Shown one piece after another: positions 7,794-14,552 of a DNA stretch of 20,131 nt (positions within the stretch are counted from its first letter, which is position 1; every line of letters starts with the position of its first letter). Both the position numbers and the translations under genes were made by a program. The DNA is from Calditrichia bacterium (GTDB taxonomy: Bacteria; Calditrichota; Calditrichia; Calditrichales; Calditrichaceae): contig JALWEA010000647.1 of the NCBI GenBank assembly GCA_027039465.1, positions 1 through 20,131 on the forward strand. The letters run 5' to 3'. Below the pieces are notes generated by a model, which was given only the letters and a program-made list of their open reading frames with translations, searched no databases and was not told the origin of the DNA.

Positions 7794-8721
7794 ATTTATC
7801 TACGAACCTTCAAAATATGTACCGTTTCGGGATAAAAAGATAATCGAAAAAGTCCGTAAAATAAAAAGGGATGAAATTGAAAATCATCCCAATAAGGACT
7901 ATAAAATACGTGTAGTACCGGATGCCGATTTGTCAATTATTACGCTTTTTGATGCTTTTCATAGAATCAAAACCGCCTCAGATAATAATGAGACGATTGT
8001 AATGATTATGCCAAATCCATGGCCGCAATTTAGAATGCTGGCGCACATGCTTAATAAATTTCAAGTGGACTGTAGTAAATTACACACCTTTAATATGGAT
8101 GAATATGCTGATCAGGATGGTAATATCGCTCCGGAGAGTTGGGAATACGGTTTTGGGCATGCCTTTAAAAAATATTTTTATTATAATCTTGATAAAAAAA
8201 TAAGACCCCCTGAAGAACAAATTCATGCCCTGACAAATGAGAATCTTAAAGATTATGGTAAAATGATTTCCGATCTCGGGGAAGCCGATATTGTTTATAG
8301 CGGGCCCGGTTGGACGGGGCACCTGGCTTTCATTGAACCGGATGCGCCCGAATTCAAAGCGGAATCGCTGGAAGAATGGATGGAGATGGGCCCACGAATT
8401 GTTACTTTAAGTCCGTTTACACTTGCTCAAAATTCTTTGCATGGAAGTTTTGGTATGAGCGGAGACCTGGCTATGGTACCACCAAAAGCCGCCACGATTG
8501 GGCCGGCTCAGGTTGTCCGTGCGAAACACCGGATACAATCTTTTGGAATAACCATTCATGGTACAGCCACCTCCTGGCAACGATTTATTGCCCGCCTGGT
8601 TATGCATGGAGAGCCCACGCCATTAGTTCCGGAATCCGTGAATCAGCTTTTACGCACCGATGCATACGTAACCGAAACTATTGCCATGGACATTGAGCCT
8701 GACTGGGAAAAAGGATACTAA
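7786..8721 (+). CDS. Divergent NagB-like (glucosamine-6-phosphate deaminase/isomerase fold) protein
   Basis: At 311 residues it is longer than classical NagB (about 266). The NagB/RpiA/6-phosphogluconolactonase fold is recognised by TFNMDEYAD (Asp105, the position of the catalytic Asp in NagB) and GPGWTGHLAFIEP, which corresponds to GxGxDGHIAFNEP. His179 and Glu184 are kept, but the catalytic-loop Asp (Asp141 in E. coli NagB) is Thr177. The first phosphate loop, normally LPTGSTP, reads IMPNPWPQF, so phosphate recognition must also differ. A C-terminal HGTATSWQRFIARLVMHG helix replaces the usual tail. The substrate is therefore probably not glucosamine 6-phosphate; an aldose-ketose isomerisation or deamination of the kinase product is my inference. 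ATG at 7786 overlaps the kinase end by 8 bases, indicating co-translation. Confidence 0.8.
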   Translation: MSEFIYEPSKYVPFRDKKIIEKVRKIKRDEIENHPNKDYKIRVVPDADLSIITLFDAFHRIKTASDNNETIVMIMPNPWPQFRMLAHMLNKFQVDCSKLHTFNMDEYADQDGNIAPESWEYGFGHAFKKYFYYNLDKKIRPPEEQIHALTNENLKDYGKMISDLGEADIVYSGPGWTGHLAFIEPDAPEFKAESLEEWMEMGPRIVTLSPFTLAQNSLHGSFGMSGDLAMVPPKAATIGPAQVVRAKHRIQSFGITIHGTATSWQRFIARLVMHGEPTPLVPESVNQLLRTDAYVTETIAMDIEPDWEKGY

Positions 8722-8722
8722 A

Positions 8723-9730
8723 ATGAACAGGCATGAAGTACAAAAAACCCTTGAAAATAAAAAAGTCGTTATTGACGGGCATTCACATATCGGCATATCT
8801 CCGAAATTCTATTATCAAGGGGGCATTCCGTATGCCCTTTCCTTAGAAGATATGATCATTCGTATGAAAATTTTGGATATCGATTACAGTGTGGTTTTCC
8901 CGATGGTAGAATCACTTTATTATAAACTTAATTTGGAATCAGATAAAGTCGAAACATCCACACAGTATTCTCAATTTCCTTATGAATTTGAGAACAGAAG
9001 TTTACTAAATGAAATATATGAAATATACCCTCAATATAGTAGCAAGTTTCTTCCTTTTTTTATGTTTGATCCTTCACGTGAAGCGGAAAAGCAAGCGTCT
9101 TTTATGGAAGAATTATCTGATAAATATTCCGTATTTGGCTTAAAAACAGCTACGACTTATATCCAATCGTTTGTGAAGGACTTGGAGGGTAAAGGCAGGC
9201 CAATTCTTGATTTTGTCTATAAAAAGAATCTTCCCGTTTTATTTCATTCGTCGGTGCACCCGCAGGATCCGTGGGCTTCGGTATATGACATCGTAGATTT
9301 TGCGGAACGGCATCCGGATATTCGGGTTTGCATAGCTCATTCGGCACGTTTTACAAAACCGGTCTTAGATAAAGCAGCTAAACTGGATAATTGTTTTGTC
9401 GACGTCTCGGCCTTTATCATTCATTGCAAGCTGGCCATTCAAAACTCTTTGGCTGTTGCCACCGAAGATGTCCGTTTTCCGGGTGATTATAATAATCCTG
9501 CTTCGGTCTTGTCCGATTTAATCAAAAATTATCCGGATACAATACTCTGGGGTAGCGATACGCCGTTTTATAAATGGATTCAAAGATATTATTTAGCCGA
9601 TGGAACGCTTCATGAGGAACGATTAGAATGCAACTATGATGAAGAAGCGAAACTACTACATAGTTTCCCGGATGAAATAAAATACAAAATAGCTTACACA
9701 AATGTTTTAAAATTTGTATTTGGAGGCTAA
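8723..9730 (+). CDS. Metal-dependent amidohydrolase (amidohydrolase-2 type)
   Basis: The 335-residue protein has the TIM-barrel metal site of the amidohydrolase superfamily: His20-x-His22 in IDGHSHIG, His175 in VLFHSSVHP, His206 in CIAHSARF and Asp279 in LWGSDTPFY. Length and the motif order fit the PF04909 subgroup, which contains lactonases, decarboxylases and related hydrolases acting on carboxylated or ring substrates. The ATG at 8723 lies one base after the NagB-like stop with AAGGA upstream, so I reject the upstream in-frame ATG at 8681 that would overlap the previous gene by 41 bases. There is no signal peptide. In a sugar pathway a lactonase-type ring opening after the dehydrogenase step would make sense, but this is inference. 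Confidence 0.88.
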   Translation: MNRHEVQKTLENKKVVIDGHSHIGISPKFYYQGGIPYALSLEDMIIRMKILDIDYSVVFPMVESLYYKLNLESDKVETSTQYSQFPYEFENRSLLNEIYEIYPQYSSKFLPFFMFDPSREAEKQASFMEELSDKYSVFGLKTATTYIQSFVKDLEGKGRPILDFVYKKNLPVLFHSSVHPQDPWASVYDIVDFAERHPDIRVCIAHSARFTKPVLDKAAKLDNCFVDVSAFIIHCKLAIQNSLAVATEDVRFPGDYNNPASVLSDLIKNYPDTILWGSDTPFYKWIQRYYLADGTLHEERLECNYDEEAKLLHSFPDEIKYKIAYTNVLKFVFGG

Positions 9731-9731
9731 A

Positions 9732-11081
9732 ATGAAAAAAATAAATATTACGGCAAACATTATTAATACTGCTCCCCAAAAATTCGCGTTAAATTATTTA
9801 TTGATATTCCTTTTTATTTTTTATGCAACGGCATCTTTTGCCCAAACAAAATCCATGCAATATTCCCCTCCCCTTGTGGAGGAACCGGCAAGAGCTGTTG
9901 GAATGTCAGAAGAACGTTTGGCGAGAATAGATGAAATGTGCAAAAATGCAATAAAGGACGGTGTTGTTCCTGGTATGGTTGCACTTGTGGCAAGAAGAGG
10001 AAAAATAGTTTATTACAAGGCTTTTGGTATGGCCGATAATAAGGCGGGAAGAAAGTTAAAAAGAGACGATATTTTTAGAATTGCTTCGCAATCCAAAGCC
10101 ATTACGGCTACGGCGGTGATGATGCTTTGGGAAGAAGGAAAATTCAGATTGGATGATCCGATTTCAAAGTACATCCCGGAATTCAAAAATCCGCAAGTGC
10201 TTGATACACTCTATGCAGACGGAACATACAAAACAAAACCGGCCGATAAAGAAATCACAATTCGACATCTTTTAACGCATACCTCCGGTATTGGATACGG
10301 GCAGATCGATAAAGACGAACGTTTTAGGAAAATATATGCGAAGGCGGGAATCGTTGATTTGTGCACAACAAAAAACATAACTATTGCAGAGAATGTCAAA
10401 AAGTTAGCAAAACTTCCTTTACATCATAATCCAGGTGAAAAGTTTACTTATAGTGAAGGGCTTGATGTATTGGGTTATTTTATCGAAATAATTTCGGGTA
10501 TGCCTTTTGATCAGTTCTTGCAAAAACGAATATTCGAGCCGCTCGGAATGAATGATACCTATTTTTATTTGCCAAAGTCAAAATATAAAAGACTTGTACC
10601 GGTTCAAACCAAGAAAGATGGTAAGTGGGTTAGATATCCGGTGACATTTTATGATCCGGATTTCCCTATAAAAGGAGCAAAAACCTTTTTCTCTGGCGGC
10701 GCAGGGCTTTGCAGTACGGCAAAAGATTATGCCACATTTCTGCAAATGTATTTGAATAACGGCGAGTTGAACGGCATACGGATACTAAGTCGAACAACCG
10801 TCCGGTTTATGATGGAAAATCAAATTGGCGATCTATCGGTGTTCGGACGAAAGGGCGTTTATTACGGTTTGGCATTTGGCGTTGAAAATCAAGAAGGAGA
10901 AGCTTTGGGTGGTAACGGCAGTGCGGGTACATTTGAATGGGGTGGCTATTTTAATACTCTGTATTCTGCCGATCCGAAAGAGCAGGTTATCGCCATCTTT
11001 ATGAAGCAAACGCGGGGTATTGAACGTGAGCCAACCGGTTTAATATTCCGTCAATTGGTTTTTCAGGCAATAGACGATTAA
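9732..11081 (+). CDS. Exported serine hydrolase, class C beta-lactamase-like (beta-lactamase-related)
   Basis: The 449-residue protein starts with a signal peptide: a lysine-rich start, hydrophobic LLIFLFIFYATASFA and a likely cleavage after SFA-Q. The serine beta-lactamase/DD-peptidase fold is indicated by the S-x-x-K active site Ser119-x-x-Lys122 (IASQSKAITATAVM), Tyr240 of the second motif in FTYSEGLDVLG, and a C-terminal GTFEWGGYFNTLY strand in the KTG/HxG position. Such beta-lactamase-related proteins are frequently esterases or peptidases rather than antibiotic hydrolases; a resistance role should not be assumed. GGAGG at 9721-9725 lies inside the end of the amidohydrolase gene and fixes ATG 9732. 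It acts outside the cytoplasm and could release or deacylate the substrate before uptake; that role is inferred only from context. Confidence 0.88.
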   Translation: MKKINITANIINTAPQKFALNYLLIFLFIFYATASFAQTKSMQYSPPLVEEPARAVGMSEERLARIDEMCKNAIKDGVVPGMVALVARRGKIVYYKAFGMADNKAGRKLKRDDIFRIASQSKAITATAVMMLWEEGKFRLDDPISKYIPEFKNPQVLDTLYADGTYKTKPADKEITIRHLLTHTSGIGYGQIDKDERFRKIYAKAGIVDLCTTKNITIAENVKKLAKLPLHHNPGEKFTYSEGLDVLGYFIEIISGMPFDQFLQKRIFEPLGMNDTYFYLPKSKYKRLVPVQTKKDGKWVRYPVTFYDPDFPIKGAKTFFSGGAGLCSTAKDYATFLQMYLNNGELNGIRILSRTTVRFMMENQIGDLSVFGRKGVYYGLAFGVENQEGEALGGNGSAGTFEWGGYFNTLYSADPKEQVIAIFMKQTRGIEREPTGLIFRQLVFQAIDD

Positions 11082-11094
11082 GCAAGAAATTGAT

Positions 11095-11964
11095 ATGATA
11101 AATAAATTTTTTATAATTCAAATAATTGTATCCTTTGTTGCAGGCGGTGGATTAGTTGCATTACTAACGATTGTAGCTGAAAGGGTAAATCAACGGATAG
11201 CCGGCATTATACTTACTTTTCCGATAACAGGAGGAATGGCTTTATTCTTTTTGGGATGGACCGTTTCGGCAAAAGCAGTTTCGAAAATTATCCCTGCTTC
11301 GATCATTTCTATAAGTTTAACATTATTATTTATATCTATATATCCTTATGTTGCACAATTTATAGGACGATTCTTCGAAAATAAAATTCTGCAGATATTA
11401 AGCAGTTATTTTATATGTATAGGAATATGGTTCTCATTAGCTGTCCCGATTATTATTTTCCAAATTAATCATTATCTTTTGGCGATTCTCGTATATATTT
11501 TGTTTGTTACATTAGCTCATTGGATACTTACTAGAAAAACCTATAATAAAACGATTACACTAACATACACAGTGGGGCAAAAAATCGGGCGTGCAGCGTT
11601 TGTGGGATTTGTTATGTCACTCGTTGTTGTCTTGGGAAAGGTTTTAAATCCGTTTTGGGGCGGGATGTTTACAATGTTTCCTGCCACTTTTTCTTCCGTG
11701 TTAATAATTATTCACTGGTACTATGGCGTAAACAGCTTATTTCCAATTTTGCGAAAAGTAGCGGTCGGGTCATTATCTGCATTTACTTATGTAAATATTG
11801 TAAAATTTACTTTCCCGGAATTTGGCTTCATTTGGGGGACTATTGTTGCGTTTTTGGTGAGTATAATAATTAGTCTTTTCTTAATAAAATATATTCAAAG
11901 TTCCTGGCCCAATAAATCAAATTACTATTTCAAGAAGCTAATAACATCATTCAAATTGCTTTAA
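11095..11964 (+). CDS. Membrane protein with two GlpM-like (DUF3147-like) halves
   Basis: The 289-residue protein is very hydrophobic, with roughly eight to nine predicted membrane segments and no enzyme motif. Two internal segments look alike: residues about 14-56 (VAERVNQRIAGIILTFPITG) and about 172-210 (LGKVLNPFWGGMFTMFPATF), each with an AG/GG stretch, a Phe-Pro (42-43 and 195-196) and a following aromatic-rich helix. This resembles the short GlpM/DUF3147 proteins (with an AGLIPLFPTF-like motif) duplicated and fused. Function is unknown. It begins 13 bases after the serine hydrolase. A transport or membrane-anchoring role for the neighbouring pathway is possible, but nothing in the sequence proves it. 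Confidence 0.7.
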   Translation: MINKFFIIQIIVSFVAGGGLVALLTIVAERVNQRIAGIILTFPITGGMALFFLGWTVSAKAVSKIIPASIISISLTLLFISIYPYVAQFIGRFFENKILQILSSYFICIGIWFSLAVPIIIFQINHYLLAILVYILFVTLAHWILTRKTYNKTITLTYTVGQKIGRAAFVGFVMSLVVVLGKVLNPFWGGMFTMFPATFSSVLIIIHWYYGVNSLFPILRKVAVGSLSAFTYVNIVKFTFPEFGFIWGTIVAFLVSIIISLFLIKYIQSSWPNKSNYYFKKLITSFKLL

Positions 11965-11998
11965 TATTTTGCATGATTAAAATAAAAGGTAAATGAGT

Positions 11999-13315
11999 AT
12001 GAAAAAATTGTTAACAGGCGCCGCAATTATAGATGTCACCCCGCAAAAACCTTTGTTTTTACATGGATATCCTCATGTTGAAAGGATCAGCGAAGGAACT
12101 CATGATCCATTGTACGCATCTGCTCTGGTTATTGATAACGGGGAAAATCAAATAGGTCTTTGTACGGTGGATGTTATTTATATCACTAAAGAAATTACCA
12201 ATCAAGTAAGAAAATCGGTGCATGAAAAAACCGGTATTCCGGAACAAAATTTAATGATATCCGCAACGCATACCCATTCCGGGCCGATAATTTTTGACGA
12301 TCTGTTTTACGATCCGGTGGTTCCGAAAGCCGATGCGGAATACTTATCGTATCTTACCGACAAATTAGTCGATGTTTATCTAAAGGCATTCAAAAATAAA
12401 AGGGAATCCAGAATAGCATTTACAATTGCAGACGGTACCGGGGTGGGAGGCAACCGCAGAAGTGTTACCGATGCGATTGATAAGGAAGTGCCGGTTCTTG
12501 TTTTTAAAGATGCAGCTACCGACAAAATAACCGCCCTTTCAACAATTTATTGTATGCATCCGACGGTTTTACATGAAGATTCAAAACTGTATTCTGCCGA
12601 TTTTCCCGGGTACACGCGAGATTATCTAAGAAATAAATTGAATGACGATGCCGTAATACTTTACCATACAGGGCCTTCCGGCAATCAATCGCCAAGACAT
12701 TTTGTGAAATCCAATACGTTTGATGAAGCACAGCGATTGGGCTATTTATTAGGTGAAAGAATTATGGAACGTGTTCAAAAATTATCGGATAGTGATTTTC
12801 AGGAATGGGTTCCATTAGACGTCCGTTCTGATCATGTTATGTTGCCCAAAAAGGAATTCATGTCGGTAGAAGAAGCCGAAAGCAAACGAATCCAAGCAAA
12901 GGAAAAATTGGAAAATTTGAGAGCATCCAAAGCCCCGGCCACAGAAATCAGAACTGCGGAAGTGGATTGGTTTGGAGCGGAAGAGCGCAGACAATTAGCG
13001 GAAATGGCCGCAAACGGAGAGCTTGAAAAAGTATATCAGGCTCTTTTACCTATTGAAATAAGTGTAATAAGTATCGGTAACAATCGCTTTGTGTTTTTGC
13101 CGGGTGAATTGTTTGTTGAATACTCGTTGATGATCAAAGAAAAATCGCCAAATACTTTTGTGGTGAGTCTGTCCAATGGCGTATTGGCCGGTTACATTGT
13201 TACGGAAGAAGCGGAAAAAGAAGGTGGCTACGAAGCTTCGAATGGCATTTTCCCTGCAAAAGCGGGACAGCTTATTGTGGAGAAAGCTCTTGCTCTGCTC
13301 AAAAATATGGGGTGA
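11999..13315 (+). CDS. Neutral/alkaline non-lysosomal ceramidase-like protein, cytoplasmic
   Basis: The 438-residue protein fits the N-terminal domain of the PF04734 family: an opening TGAAIIDVTP, ATHTHSGP (zinc-type His91 and His93), CMHPTVLHE (His187, His192) and the YHTGPSGNQSPR loop, ending with a family-like GYEASNGIFPAKAGQLIVE tail. Proven ceramidases are secreted and longer (about 650-700 residues); this one lacks a signal peptide and the C-terminal immunoglobulin-like domain, so ceramide is an unlikely substrate. Such short versions are common in sugar-utilisation clusters and have no assigned reaction that I can name. AAAAGG at 11984-11989 is nine bases from ATG 11999 but only three from ATG 11993, so I favour 11999; the difference is two residues. 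Confidence 0.85.
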   Translation: MKKLLTGAAIIDVTPQKPLFLHGYPHVERISEGTHDPLYASALVIDNGENQIGLCTVDVIYITKEITNQVRKSVHEKTGIPEQNLMISATHTHSGPIIFDDLFYDPVVPKADAEYLSYLTDKLVDVYLKAFKNKRESRIAFTIADGTGVGGNRRSVTDAIDKEVPVLVFKDAATDKITALSTIYCMHPTVLHEDSKLYSADFPGYTRDYLRNKLNDDAVILYHTGPSGNQSPRHFVKSNTFDEAQRLGYLLGERIMERVQKLSDSDFQEWVPLDVRSDHVMLPKKEFMSVEEAESKRIQAKEKLENLRASKAPATEIRTAEVDWFGAEERRQLAEMAANGELEKVYQALLPIEISVISIGNNRFVFLPGELFVEYSLMIKEKSPNTFVVSLSNGVLAGYIVTEEAEKEGGYEASNGIFPAKAGQLIVEKALALLKNMG

Positions 13316-13320
13316 AGCGG

Positions 13321-13449
13321 ATGTCCGGGAAGCAGATAATTATTAAAATGTTCAGCTTCCCATGCTGGTCTGATATGCCGGATGAATTCATTGATGATAT
13401 GGCCGAACGTACAAAGTCTGCTCTTGAAGAATTGAGAGGAAATAAATGA
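13321..13449 (+). CDS. 42-codon ORF, possible C-terminal remnant of a lost gene
   Basis: ATG at 13321 follows GGGGTG at 13309-13314 and is open to TGA at 13447. The product contains FSFPCWSDMPDEF followed by an amphipathic helix (DDMAERTKSALEELRG). A helix with this pattern is typical of the very end of larger enzymes; it reminds me of DegT-type aminotransferase tails, though weakly. The reading frame remains open upstream within the ceramidase-like gene, so a fused or shifted origin is not excluded. It may be a true small protein coupled to the gene before, or the last piece of a deleted gene. A 7-bp inverted repeat, GGGAAGC (13327-13333) and GCTTCCC (13355-13361), lies inside it. Confidence 0.35.
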   Translation: MSGKQIIIKMFSFPCWSDMPDEFIDDMAERTKSALEELRGNK

Positions 13450-13515
13450 ATATCTCTATGCAAAAGCCGGAAAATATTTATAAAACAATTCTTTCAAAAT
13501 TATAAATGAGGTCTT

Positions 13516-14433
13516 ATGAAATTCTCTCAAATTCCAAATACTGATTTAAAAGTTTCACGGATTTGCCTTGGCACCATGACTTACGGGGCGCCGGTTGGCA
13601 AAGATGAAGCGATTAAACTCACCCATAAGGCCATAGATATGGGAATCAATTTCATTGACACGGCTAATATGTATGAAGGATATAATCGTAGTCCTGGCAG
13701 TTCAGGAGGCGTTGCGGAGAGAATTCTCGGTGAGGCATTAAAAGATCGACGGAATGATGTGGTATTGGCGACCAAGGTGGGCATGCCGGTTGGTGATGCA
13801 CCGGAGGACAAAGGGACGAGCCCGGCGGCAATTCGCAAACAATTGCACAGAAGTCTTAAATATCTGAGAACGGATTTTGTAGATATCTATTACTTGCACA
13901 AGCCGGATCCGGATTCGCCGTTAGTCGAAACATTAGCCGAGCTTGCACGGATGATCGGTCAGGGTAAGATTCGCTATTACGGCATCAGCAATTATTCGGC
14001 AGAGCAACTTGATGAACTTTTAACCATTGCCGATGAGAATAAATTACCCCGTCCCGTAGTCTGTCAGCCGCCCTTGAGTTTACTAAAACAAGATGTAACA
14101 AAAGATTTATTGCCGCTTTGCAAGCAGCAGCAAATTGCCGTAGTTCCCTATCAGATTCTTCAGGGAGGTTTGCTAACCGGCAAGTATCGAAGGGGGCAGC
14201 CTTTGCCTGAAAATTCCAGAAAAAAAGAAAAGAATAGCTGGGTCTGGGATTTGACGGATGAAGTTTTTGACCGGCTCGAAGAGATTGAAAGACAGGCTAA
14301 AAAGAATGGCATTAGCATGACCCAATATGCGATCCGTTGGGTTCTGTCTCAGCAAGCCGTTGTTTCTGCCATCGTGGGCGTCAAACGGATAGAGCAACTC
14401 GAAGAGGCAGTCCGTGCATTAAAATCGGACTAA
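13516..14433 (+). CDS. Aldo/keto reductase
   Basis: The 305-residue TIM-barrel oxidoreductase has the complete AKR catalytic tetrad: Asp48 and Tyr53 (FIDTANMYEG), Lys87 (LATKVG) and His128 (YYLHKPD). The nucleotide site is suggested by RWVLSQQAVVSAIVGVKR near the end. It resembles the Tas/YghZ-like branch that reduces aldehydes or ketones with NADPH in the cytoplasm. ATG at 13516 has GAGGT just upstream. It sits between two decayed-looking gaps, so it may have been inserted here or kept while neighbours were lost. The exact substrate is unknown. Confidence 0.92.
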   Translation: MKFSQIPNTDLKVSRICLGTMTYGAPVGKDEAIKLTHKAIDMGINFIDTANMYEGYNRSPGSSGGVAERILGEALKDRRNDVVLATKVGMPVGDAPEDKGTSPAAIRKQLHRSLKYLRTDFVDIYYLHKPDPDSPLVETLAELARMIGQGKIRYYGISNYSAEQLDELLTIADENKLPRPVVCQPPLSLLKQDVTKDLLPLCKQQQIAVVPYQILQGGLLTGKYRRGQPLPENSRKKEKNSWVWDLTDEVFDRLEEIERQAKKNGISMTQYAIRWVLSQQAVVSAIVGVKRIEQLEEAVRALKSD

Positions 14434-14524
14434 TGATTTTGGCAATGGCATTCTCTCAACAAAAGCAGGACAATTATTGATGTTTAAGCGAGTAGAATAC
14501 AGATTTTTTAGGGTGGTCAGGTAA
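14423..14524 (+). pseudogene. Remnant of a second ceramidase-like gene C-terminus
   Basis: Bases 14444-14483 match the 3' end of the ceramidase-like gene (13241-13280) at about 31 of 40 positions by hand count, in the same reading phase: NGILSTKAGQLL against NGIFPAKAGQLI. Similarity fades after this; the frame continues through KRVEYRFFRVVR to TAA at 14522. There is no start codon context and no upstream homology, because the aldo/keto reductase gene occupies that space. The simplest reading is the tail of a deleted paralogue left between the reductase and the symporters. Confidence 0.5.
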
Positions 14525-14552
14525 TGGAAAATCCAAAAATTAATCGGATAAA

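Noticed and set aside
9732..11081. Antibiotic-resistance beta-lactamase
   Set aside because: The S-x-x-K and Tyr motifs are there, but the other features match the broad beta-lactamase-related esterase/peptidase group, and the context is catabolic.
13327..13361. GGGAAGC/GCTTCCC inverted repeat as an intrinsic terminator
   Set aside because: The stem is 7 bp with a 21-base loop and is not followed by a T-run; it lies within an open frame.
13446..13505. 19-codon ORF starting in an ATGA overlap with the small 42-codon ORF
   Set aside because: It is too short, has no ribosome site of its own and no recognisable sequence; chance is the simplest explanation.
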